A stretch of 64,000 nt of DNA from Actinophytocola sp044466355 (lineage in GTDB: Bacteria > Actinomycetota > Actinomycetes > Mycobacteriales > Pseudonocardiaceae), in the NCBI RefSeq assembly GCF_044466355.1, contig NZ_JBITMQ010000016.1, positions 1 through 64,000 on the forward strand, in the 5' to 3' direction. The first letter of the stretch is position 1. Every line of letters begins with the position of its first letter. The notes under the pieces are model-generated. The model was not told where the DNA came from, ran no database searches, and worked only from the letters and a program-made list of their open reading frames with translations. The translations under genes were made by a program, and so were the position numbers. Of this stretch, positions 57,597 through 64,000 are shown in pieces.

Positions 57597-58913
57597 ATGG
57601 CAACCAAGATCCGGCTCCGCGCCCTCGTCCGGGCGTCCGGCGGTCCCCGCTACGCCGTCGCCCTGGCCGTGGACGCGCTCGGCACCGGCATGCTGCGGCC
57701 CTTCCTGCTGATCTACGGGGTGGCCGTGCTGAGGCTCTCCGCGTCGGTCACCGGCATCGCCATGACGGCCGGGATCGTCGCGGGCCTGGTGTGCGTGCCC
57801 GCGGTGGGCCGGTGGCTGGACCGGGGTGCGCGCAGCACGGCCGTGGCGGCGTCGATGCTGGTGCGGGTGCTCGGCGTGGCGCTGTTGCTGGCCGCGCCGA
57901 CGGGGCACGTAGGGCTGTTCGCGACGGCGGCGCTGTTCCTCGGCGTCGGCAACCAGGCCTGGCCGGCCGCCCACGCGGCTCTTGTGGCCACGGTCGCGCA
58001 CGGCCGCGAACGCGACGCCGCGCTCGCGAGCGGCCGCGCCCTGCGCAACGCGGGCATGGGGGTGGGTGCGCTCCTCGCCACCGCGTGCCTGGCGGGCGGC
58101 GCCACCGCGTTGCAGGTGCTGGCGGCCGTCACCGGCCTCGCGTATCTCGCCGCGGCGGTCCTGGCGTGGTCGGTCCACGTCCGCGCGCGGCCGACCGGCA
58201 CCCCGGCCGAGGCCCGGGACGACCAGCCGGCGCCTCGGATGCGCGGGCTGCTGGCCGCCAACGTGATCTACGTCTTCTGCCTCAACGTCCCGGAAATCGC
58301 GCTCCCGCTGATCCTGGTGACCCAGCTGCACGCATCGCCTGCGTGGGCGGCGGCCATCTTCGTGGCGAACACGGTGCTGGTGGTCACCCTGCAGGTGCCG
58401 GTCACCGTCCTGCTGTCCCGCTTCTCCAGGCGGGCCGTGCTGGCGCTCGGCGGGGTGGTACTCGCCGTGTCCTACCTCGGCTTCCTCGCGGCCACCGCAC
58501 TGGGACACGGCTGGGCCGCCCCGGCCGTCGCCGCGGTGTCCGTGGTCTGCACGCTCGGCGAGATCATCTACGCGGGGAGCGCCACCGCGCTCGTCACCGC
58601 ACTCGCCCCGCCGCACGTCCTGGGCCGCGCGCTCGCCCGCTTCCAGCTCTCCACGGGCTTCGGCCTGGCCATCTCCCCGGCGGTCATCACCGCGCTCGCT
58701 GCCCGCGGCCCGGCCGCGCTCTGGGGCAGCCTCGCCGCCGTGACCCTCCTCGCCGCCGCCGGTACCGCGGCCGAGAAGGACGGTGGGCCGCGGTATGCCG
58801 ACGGGGTGAAGGCGGTGATCAGGTCGCAGGGCGGGGCGATCACCTCGGCCACTTCGGGCACGGCCGGCCGTCCCGGCGCCGGGACTACGCCGGCTTGCGG
58901 CCCCACGCGGTGA
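57597..58913 (+). CDS. MFS transporter (drug-efflux-like)
   Basis: The product has 438 residues and twelve predicted membrane segments. It starts at ATG 57597; an earlier frame start at 57561 lacks a ribosome-binding site. The GRWLDRGAR loop corresponds to MFS motif A. No substrate is evident. Its regulator is likely the divergent ArsR protein. The 3' end overlaps the methyltransferase remnant on the other strand by 29 bp, which suggests the remnant is under no selection or the overlap is recent. Confidence 0.88.
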   Translation: MATKIRLRALVRASGGPRYAVALAVDALGTGMLRPFLLIYGVAVLRLSASVTGIAMTAGIVAGLVCVPAVGRWLDRGARSTAVAASMLVRVLGVALLLAAPTGHVGLFATAALFLGVGNQAWPAAHAALVATVAHGRERDAALASGRALRNAGMGVGALLATACLAGGATALQVLAAVTGLAYLAAAVLAWSVHVRARPTGTPAEARDDQPAPRMRGLLAANVIYVFCLNVPEIALPLILVTQLHASPAWAAAIFVANTVLVVTLQVPVTVLLSRFSRRAVLALGGVVLAVSYLGFLAATALGHGWAAPAVAAVSVVCTLGEIIYAGSATALVTALAPPHVLGRALARFQLSTGFGLAISPAVITALAARGPAALWGSLAAVTLLAAAGTAAEKDGGPRYADGVKAVIRSQGGAITSATSGTAGRPGAGTTPACGPTR

Positions 58914-59271
58914 TCATAGGGGCGAGCATGAGGTCCAGGTCGCTGCGGTCGAGGTTGGCGAGGTGTGTCTCGATCTCCTCGGGGGTGGCCAGCTCCGACG
59001 CCAGCAGCTGGTCGCGGACGTGGCGGATCGTCGCCGCCTCGAGGACCGCGCAGGTTGGGGCGGCGACGGGGAAGTAGGCCTCCGCCTGCACGTCGCCGAG
59101 GCCCGACTCGCGCAGCAGCCGGGGCAGCGTGCGGCCGAAGGCGAGGTCCGCGCCCTGCCGGACCATCAGCGTCCGGGTCTGGGCGCGGAGCCGGTTCGCC
59201 AGTTCCTCGGAGGGGCCGCGTTCGTCGGGGCAGGCGAGTGGCTGCAGCGCGGGATCGCCGTCGTCGAGCAC
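58885..59271 (-). pseudogene. C-terminal remnant of a SAM-dependent methyltransferase
   Basis: There are 128 residues from GTG 59271. The first lines (GGGWLVLDDGDP just upstream and at the start) match the post-motif strand of a class I methyltransferase, and LPRLLRESGLGDVQAEAY the last strand pair. The SAM-binding N-terminal half (motif GxGxG) is absent: the frame is closed by a TGA near 59365. It is the truncated end of a once longer gene, 99 bp behind the acyltransferase. Confidence 0.65.
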
Positions 59272-59370
59272 CAGCCACCCGCCTCCGGGCGGCGGTTGTC
59301 GAGCAGGTGGCGGTTCACCGCACCGGCATGGCTCCGGCGACCGGGGTGCGGGTACCGGGCTCGACGATCA

Positions 59371-61143
59371 TCACGGCCGTGCCACCTCGAGCAGCTCTCG
59401 GAGTTCGCGCATCGCGGTGGTCAGCTCCCCGGCGAAGGTGTGCATCTGGCCCGCCACGTGGCGCGGTGTGCTCAGGTAGATGTTCAGGGTGTCGGCCAGC
59501 AGCACGTACGCCACCCCGACGCACTGCGGGCTGGTCGATCCGAACCCGAAGTACCGGACGTTCGTCGACGGCGCCGAGCTGGTGCTGAGGAAGTCGTCGC
59601 GCATGACGAGCCAGCCGGGGCTGCGGTACAGGGCGTGCGGCTCCGCGTCACCGGCGCGCCGCGACAGCTCCCACAGGTGCTGCTCGGGTGCCGCGCCTGC
59701 CTGGCACTCCTTGGCACGGGCGACGTGTTTCCCGGCCGCGGCACGGAAGGCGTCGCGACGGGCGGCGGGGTCGGCGGACTCGTCGTCCATTGTGGACACG
59801 AAGTGCAGCACCTCGGGGGTGACGACCCGCATCGCCTCGGTGCGGCCGTGCCGGAACTGGCGGGTGGCGATCGACTCGTAGGTGGCGCCGGTGAGCCCCT
59901 TGGCGCGCCGGTGAGCGAGCTGGTAGGCCATCTGCACGAACGCGTCCGGTGACATGCCGAGCCGTTTCGCGGTGTTCGCACCGAAGTCCGGGAACGTCAG
60001 CGTGGCCGTCGCCGTGGCGGCGGCGTACGCGGCGAACGACTCGGCGGCGGCGCGGGCCGTGTCACGCAGCGCGTCGTCGAGGGTGAACTCGATGGGCGTG
60101 GTGGCCGGGAGGCCGTGCGCGGTCGGCCGGGCGGCCGGTGCCGTGCCGAACAGGGTGTCCACGAAGGCGAGGACCGTCGTCCCGTCCAGGCCGCAGTGTT
60201 CGAGGTTGATCCCCGCGGAGCCGTCGGCGAACACGACCAGGGAAAGCGACTTGTCGAACCACCGGTTCCCGCTGTTGCCGTGGAGCAACTGGTCACAGGC
60301 CTGCTCGGTGTTCGCGGGCGTGTGCTCGTCGAGGCACAGGCAGAACAGCGCGGTCTCGATCTCCTCCAACGCCTCGGCGTTGCCCGCGTCGAGCAGGGCC
60401 TGCCGCGTGGTCGCCCACTCCGCTCGCGCCATCGTGGTCAGGTGGCCCACGGCGGTCGACGGGTCGGTCACCGCCGCGTCGAACTTCGTGATCGCGCGCA
60501 GGGCGTCGGCGATGTCGTCGCGCCCGTAGGGCAGGCCGTCCTCGGCGAGCACCTCCAGCCGGAACACGGTGCTGCGGTGGAACACCACGATGTGCCGGGC
60601 CGTCGAGGGGCCGGGCGCGTCGGCGCTGTACGGTGCGCGGACGGTGTCCTGCACGGCGCCGGGGATCCGGGTGGTGGAGAACAGGAACCGTTGCTGTGCC
60701 ATGGACAGCGGCTGCCCGCGCAGGGTGGCGGGCGGGATCTGTTCGTCGTCGAGCCGCAGCTTGTAGTCCACGGTGCCCGCGACGAGCCCGGCGGCGCGCT
60801 CGACCTGCTCCTCGCCGGAGTCGTGGAACAGGAAGAAGAAGTTGGCGTTGAGCGCGATCCGGTCGCGCCGCCCGAGGTAGCGGTAGGCCCAGAAGTCGTC
60901 CAGCCAGCTGTGCACCCCCGGCTGCTCGTCGTACCGGAGCAGCTCCGCCTGCAGCGTGTGCGCCGGGCTGTCCTCCGCCAGGAACGCCGCCACCGCCGCT
61001 TCGGTCTCCGCGCGTTGCGCGTCCGTGAGCAACGGCGCCGACCACTCGAGGAATCGCTCGCAGCTCTCGGCGATGCCGGGGACGGGCACCCGGGGCAGGT
61101 GCGCCTCGTTGCCGAAGGTGTTGTCGCTGATCGTCACGGTCAT
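59371..61143 (-). CDS. Choline/carnitine-type O-acyltransferase
   Basis: The product has 590 residues, close to animal CrAT/ChAT length. The catalytic His lies in NLEHCGLDGTT (family EHSxxDG), and the STS-type motif that binds the quaternary amine and CoA transition state is STSSAPS with VRYFGFG nearby. RALDD-like helices and the C-terminal QMHTFAGEL complete the fold. It transfers an acyl group between CoA and the hydroxyl of a carnitine-like compound. This family is uncommon in bacteria. It is the third gene of a minus-strand operon with a methyltransferase and an oxygenase (9- and 13-bp gaps). Confidence 0.9.
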   Translation of the reverse strand: MTVTISDNTFGNEAHLPRVPVPGIAESCERFLEWSAPLLTDAQRAETEAAVAAFLAEDSPAHTLQAELLRYDEQPGVHSWLDDFWAYRYLGRRDRIALNANFFFLFHDSGEEQVERAAGLVAGTVDYKLRLDDEQIPPATLRGQPLSMAQQRFLFSTTRIPGAVQDTVRAPYSADAPGPSTARHIVVFHRSTVFRLEVLAEDGLPYGRDDIADALRAITKFDAAVTDPSTAVGHLTTMARAEWATTRQALLDAGNAEALEEIETALFCLCLDEHTPANTEQACDQLLHGNSGNRWFDKSLSLVVFADGSAGINLEHCGLDGTTVLAFVDTLFGTAPAARPTAHGLPATTPIEFTLDDALRDTARAAAESFAAYAAATATATLTFPDFGANTAKRLGMSPDAFVQMAYQLAHRRAKGLTGATYESIATRQFRHGRTEAMRVVTPEVLHFVSTMDDESADPAARRDAFRAAAGKHVARAKECQAGAAPEQHLWELSRRAGDAEPHALYRSPGWLVMRDDFLSTSSAPSTNVRYFGFGSTSPQCVGVAYVLLADTLNIYLSTPRHVAGQMHTFAGELTTAMRELRELLEVARP

Positions 61144-61152
61144 CCTCGGGTC

Positions 61153-61938
61153 TCAATGGGTTTCGGCGGGCCGGGAAAGGTAGAGCTGCGCGCAGAGCCA
61201 GCCCTCGGTCTCCAGTGCGTGCGGCTGTGCCCCGGTGGCGCCGATCGCGTCCAGGATCTGTGCCTGCTCCTGCGCGGAGACGAACCGCCGCTGCTTGAAC
61301 AGTCCCTCGACGGCGACCGTCTCGTAGCCGAGCCCCGCGAGGCTCTCCGCGATCGGTTCGTAGGAGAACATGCGCAGCACGAAGTGTGCCATCACGGGCT
61401 GCCGCCCGCCGGGAAGGCTCGCGATGCGGGCGATGGTCCGTTCGGTGACGTAGCCGACGCAGCCGGTCGAGACCACCAGGTCCGCCTCGGCCAGCTGGGC
61501 GCGCTGCGATCCGGTCGGCTCGTGTCGTTCGAGGTCCGCGTGGATCGCCACGTCGACGAAACCGGCGGCGCGGGCGTACTCCAACGCCGGTGCCGACACG
61601 TCCAGCCCGATGAACCGGACGCCGGCCCGCGCGACCCGCGCACGGTCGTCCGCGATCAGCTCGGCGCGGTCCATGCCGGCCGTCCGCGCGCTCGCGTAGT
61701 GCTCGTAGAGCTCGTCCATCGTCGTGTCCCACCGGTACAACGCGGCGTTGACGCCGTACGAGCAGCCGACGTCCAGCACGGTCGGCTGGTCGCACCCCGC
61801 GATCAGCTCCGCGAAGTACGGCTTGGCCAGCTGCGGCAGCTGGTAGTCGAACTCGCGCAGGGCGGAGAAGTAGGGGCGGGGATCGGGTTCGGTGTAGACG
61901 TGGTCGAAGGAGACCTTGCCGGTCGTGTCGAAGTGCAC
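61153..61938 (-). CDS. Class I SAM-dependent methyltransferase
   Basis: The product has 261 residues. Motif I is VLDVGCSYGVNA (about 54-65), the acidic loop FIGLDVS binds the ribose, and VVSTGCVGYV is the post-II segment. A small N-terminal region (SFDHVYTEPDPRPYF) is characteristic of its subgroup. N-methylation of an amino acid to a betaine is a plausible job, given the acyltransferase and OpuC neighbours, but O-methylation is equally possible from sequence. The start is GTG 61938. Confidence 0.88.
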   Translation of the reverse strand: MHFDTTGKVSFDHVYTEPDPRPYFSALREFDYQLPQLAKPYFAELIAGCDQPTVLDVGCSYGVNAALYRWDTTMDELYEHYASARTAGMDRAELIADDRARVARAGVRFIGLDVSAPALEYARAAGFVDVAIHADLERHEPTGSQRAQLAEADLVVSTGCVGYVTERTIARIASLPGGRQPVMAHFVLRMFSYEPIAESLAGLGYETVAVEGLFKQRRFVSAQEQAQILDAIGATGAQPHALETEGWLCAQLYLSRPAETH

Positions 61939-61951
61939 GGCTCATTCCCCA

Positions 61952-62815
61952 CTAGTCGAGCAGGTGGTCGCCTCGGACGGTCTGGCCCTGTGTGTGCGCG
62001 GGGGTCACCCGGCCGAAGAGCTGCCTGGTGCGTTCCACGCTGCCGATCACGCCGGGCCGCTCGCTGTAGGCGAAGATCGCCGTGTGCCGGGCCACCGAGC
62101 CGCGCACGGTGCTGACCCGGTGCAGCGAGAACCGGCCGCGGAACAGTTGCAGGTCGCCGGGGCGCAGTTCGAGCTCGCGGACGAGGTGGTCGCCGCGGCC
62201 GGCGAGCACGGCCTCGACGTCCGCGAAGTTCTCCGCGTCGGCGGAGCGGATGTTCGGGCAGTACTCGAACACGCCACCGTCGTCGGCGGGCTGGGTCAGC
62301 ATGCTGACGGTGAACTCGTTGGTGTCGAAGTGCCACGGGTGGGCGCGGCCCGGCGCGATCACGTTGAGGGTCAGGCCGGACAACGGATCGGCCAGCTCGT
62401 GCAGCTCGTCCAACCCGAAGCAGTCGGCGACGAAGCGCTGGAACACCGGGCTGGCGTAGAGCTGCTGGATGACCGAGGCCACCGGGATGTGGTCGCGAGC
62501 GACGAACGCGTTCCCGCGTTCCATGACCCGGCGAGCCGGATGCCCGTTCGGCAGCGGCGAGTCGAGCGCGATGTTGTACGCGTTGACACGTTCGACCTCG
62601 CTGTGCGCCAACGGGGCTATCCGCGCGCATTCCTCCCGCAGCGCGGTGAGCAGCGAGGGTCTGATGAACTCGGGAAGCACGCAACAACCGACATCTGAGA
62701 GCCCGGCACGCGTGCTGTCGACGACGGCCCGCCAGCCCGGCCCGTCCGGCTCGGACAAGGGATAGCGGTCGGTGTTCACCACCTGGCCTGCCGGCACCGT
62801 TTCCGACACGCTCAT
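61952..62815 (-). CDS. Fe(II)/2-oxoglutarate oxygenase (PhyH / BesD-like)
   Basis: The product has 287 residues. The facial triad is H162-x-D164 (PWHFDTNEFTV) and H232 (SLHRVSTVRG), with R238 nearby to hold 2-oxoglutarate. The wording GGVFEYCPNIR, PGDLQLFRGR and RHTAIFAYSERPGV resembles the family of BesD-type enzymes that act on free amino acids. Halogenase members have Gly in place of the Asp; Asp here predicts hydroxylation. ATG 62815 follows GGAGGGA. It is the first gene of the operon. Confidence 0.88.
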   Translation of the reverse strand: MSVSETVPAGQVVNTDRYPLSEPDGPGWRAVVDSTRAGLSDVGCCVLPEFIRPSLLTALREECARIAPLAHSEVERVNAYNIALDSPLPNGHPARRVMERGNAFVARDHIPVASVIQQLYASPVFQRFVADCFGLDELHELADPLSGLTLNVIAPGRAHPWHFDTNEFTVSMLTQPADDGGVFEYCPNIRSADAENFADVEAVLAGRGDHLVRELELRPGDLQLFRGRFSLHRVSTVRGSVARHTAIFAYSERPGVIGSVERTRQLFGRVTPAHTQGQTVRGDHLLD

Positions 62816-63398
62816 GGAGCTCCCTCCCGACGGGTGACACCACAAGGATCGTGGCACACCGTGTTCGGCCGCCGCTCGTGACACGGCCCACATCAGCACG
62901 ACATCCGGAGCCGGCGCGAATCCGCCCTCACGCTCCGCCGGGCTCAGGGGGACGGATTTCCGCGTCAATTGTGTCAACCCGCTGATCGGGTGGAAAGACA
63001 TCTACTCAGAGTCATTCCGAATTGTTCAACGCTCAAGTTCGCATACTCGAAAAGCGGTCGAAACCGGGTCGATTCGCGGCGGCATGGAACGGCGAGATGC
63101 GTCCTGTTTGTGACGTACGCAGAAATAGGCCGATCGGCGTGTTGTCCGCACAACTCGCTGATCGGCGCCATTTGCGAAAGCTTCTACCTGAGCGTAGATG
63201 TGATAGGAAAACAGTCAACGTGATGTATGTCACATCAATTCCGGGTTGTTGGCTCGCGTACGTCCTCCCCAAGATGAGACCGGTGGCCGCCTCCGCGTGG
63301 GCCGCGGATTCGGTCGACAATCAATGTTCTTCCGTGTGCCGGGTAATCGGCGCACGGTAGTCGCCTGCCCAAAAACAGATGGAGGGGGGTGAATCAAC
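62816..63398. other. Long divergent promoter region, lower GC
   Basis: This 583-bp gap lies between the oxygenase (minus) and the small acidic peptide gene (plus). The part from about 62980 to 63395 is visibly richer in A and T than the surroundings. Short open frames occur on both strands, but none has the codon bias or ribosome-binding site of a gene here. It holds one clear dyad (63221-63237). Confidence 0.6.
63221..63237. promoter_or_regulatory. TGATGT-N5-ACATCA dyad
   Basis: Perfect 6-bp arms around 5 bp lie about 160 bp before the acidic peptide gene. The layout suits a GntR or CRP-like dimer. The regulator is unknown. Confidence 0.45.
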
Positions 63399-63488
63399 AT
63401 GCCAGTCGAGACGTTCCACGACTCCATCCTCGATGGTGAGGAGGCCGAGGCCGTGCTCGCCGCCTTCGAGGAGGAGGACGACGAGTGA
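63399..63488 (+). CDS. Small acidic peptide (29 residues), candidate RiPP precursor or carrier
   Basis: ATG 63399 is preceded by a very strong ribosome-binding site (GGAGGGGGGT ending 9 bp upstream). The product has 29 residues, of which 12 are Asp or Glu, with only one His and no Lys, Arg or Cys. It ends FEEEDDE. A 10-bp stem-loop (63547-63578) and an MFS gene follow. High translation, a small leader-like product, a downstream hairpin and an exporter are the usual arrangement around precursor or scaffold peptides. I do not recognise the peptide. It is too short for most gene callers. Confidence 0.6.
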   Translation: MPVETFHDSILDGEEAEAVLAAFEEEDDE

Positions 63489-63546
63489 GCCGGGCTCGTC
63501 CGTGACGAGCATCCGTGAGTGAGCCGGGGCGCCCCGCGCACTCGCC

Positions 63547-63578
63547 GGTGGCGGGCAGGCGACAGCCGGCCCGCCACC
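63547..63578 (+). terminator. Intercistronic stem-loop between acidic peptide and MFS genes
   Basis: GGTGGCGGGC (63547-63556) pairs perfectly with GCCCGCCACC (63569-63578), with a 12-base loop and no T-tract. It could be a partial terminator or mRNA stabiliser that lets the peptide be made in excess over the exporter. Confidence 0.6.
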
Positions 63579-63604
63579 CCCGGAACTTCTCCGCTAGGAG
63601 GCAC

Positions 63605-64000
63605 ATGACGTCCGCATCCACCGACACCCGGCGCGCCGAGGTCAACCTGCGGCTGCTCTGGTCGGGGCAGCTGGTGAGCCAGGTCGGCAGCGAGGTCACG
63701 AAGCTGGCCCTGCCGCTGTACGCCCTCAGCGCGTTGCACGCGACATCCGGCCAGCTGGGCCTGCTGCGTGCCGCGGCGTTCGCACCGGTCATGGTCGCGA
63801 TGCCGCTCATCGGGGTGTGGACGGACCGGTTGCGGCGCAGGCCGGTGCTGATCGCGGTCAACACGGCGCAGGCGGTCGTGCTCGCACTGCTCGCCGCCGC
63901 CGCGTTCAACGGGGACGCCGTGCTGGTCGTGCTCGTCGCGGGCGTCGCCGTGCTCGGTGTCCTCGCGCAGTTCGCGGAGGTCGGTTATCCCGCGCTGGTG
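63605..64000 (+). CDS. MFS exporter, N-terminal part (runs off the window)
   Basis: ATG 63605 has TAGGAGG 3-8 bp upstream. The 132 visible residues contain about four membrane segments and the MFS motif A at WTDRLRRRP, in the style of EntS/drug-efflux proteins. The gene continues past 64000. It follows the acidic peptide gene by 116 bp and is probably co-transcribed with it, so it may export the locus's product. Confidence 0.85.
   Translation, partial: MTSASTDTRRAEVNLRLLWSGQLVSQVGSEVTKLALPLYALSALHATSGQLGLLRAAAFAPVMVAMPLIGVWTDRLRRRPVLIAVNTAQAVVLALLAAAAFNGDAVLVVLVAGVAVLGVLAQFAEVGYPALV

Noticed and set aside
60115..62115. Long plus-strand open frame (about 666 codons) over the acyltransferase and methyltransferase
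   Set aside because: It is antisense to two genes with clear catalytic motifs and has the His/Arg/Gln-rich composition typical of mirror frames in high-GC DNA.
62974..63223. Short frames on both strands in the 62.8-63.4 kb gap
   Set aside because: They lack codon bias and ribosome-binding sites, and the region is AT-richer, as expected for divergent promoters.

Overview
The window is high-GC actinobacterial chromosome, most likely from the Pseudonocardiaceae (Saccharothrix, Lentzea, Actinosynnema or a relative). The signs are very strong third-position GC bias, many GTG starts, frequent 4-bp ATGA/GTGA gene overlaps, an AfsR/SARP-NB-ARC-TPR regulator, a Tat-exported ALF-repeat protein and FCD-type GntR control. 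I see no rRNA, tRNA, CRISPR array, prophage or intact insertion sequence. This assignment is inference; there is no marker gene to fix the genus.

Layout. 0-2.3 kb: a metal-related corner. It holds a possible transposase tail, a small membrane protein behind two ATACC-N7-GGTAT (CsoR-like) sites, and a minus-strand gene that joins a heavy-metal-associated (HMA) domain to the DNA-binding half of an IS5-type transposase. 2.3-6.9 kb: membrane and pentapeptide-repeat proteins, a GNAT acetyltransferase and a secreted subtilisin. 7.0-16.2 kb: a ten-gene, tightly overlapping CoA-thioester catabolic operon (DUF35 protein, thiolase, two acyl-CoA ligases, crotonase, MaoC hydratase, CitE lyase, MmgE/PrpD, GntR, GlcG/HbpS). 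It is followed by a separate ABC importer and a VOC protein (16.3-20.3 kb). 20.5-24.2 kb: gdhA, an ICMT-type methyltransferase, an ankyrin protein and an acidic Gls24/Asp23 protein.

24.5-34.2 kb: a sugar or sugar-acid catabolic cluster under a SorC regulator. It contains UlaE-, UlaD- and UlaF/AraD-like enzymes, a phosphotriesterase-family lactonase, a PfkB kinase, a split transketolase, an Fe-dependent dehydrogenase and an MFS importer. It looks like the ascorbate (ula) route rebuilt with different transport, kinase and lactonase parts, and with changed key residues in three enzymes. 34.25-38.77 kb: a BlaI/M56-peptidase unit with a lipoprotein, and a DsbA-CcdA-CPxC membrane operon. Each sits behind the same 19-bp box (CTACTA-N7-TAGTAG). 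Two near-matches to this box lie in front of the HMA-transposase fusion at 1.5 kb, which links the two loci.

38.9-44.8 kb: a secreted three-gene operon (ALF-repeat protein, trypsin-like protein lacking catalytic His and Ser, small exported protein). 45-52.9 kb: a small exported Cys-Cys peptide, the AfsR-like regulator, a three-repeat membrane protein, an alcohol dehydrogenase and a Tat esterase. 53-56.4 kb: an OpuC-type betaine/carnitine/choline ABC transporter. 56.4-59.3 kb: an ArsR regulator, an MFS exporter and a methyltransferase remnant. 59.4-64 kb: a divergent pair of units. One is a 2OG-Fe(II) oxygenase, a methyltransferase and a carnitine/choline-type acyltransferase. The other is a 29-residue acidic peptide with a strong ribosome-binding site, a stem-loop and an MFS exporter that runs off the end. 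This last region looks like a small specialised-metabolite locus, possibly for an acylated betaine or a peptide-carried product.

Best candidates for something undescribed: the HMA/transposase-HTH fusion with its shared operators, the ula-like pathway, and the acidic-peptide/oxygenase/acyltransferase locus.
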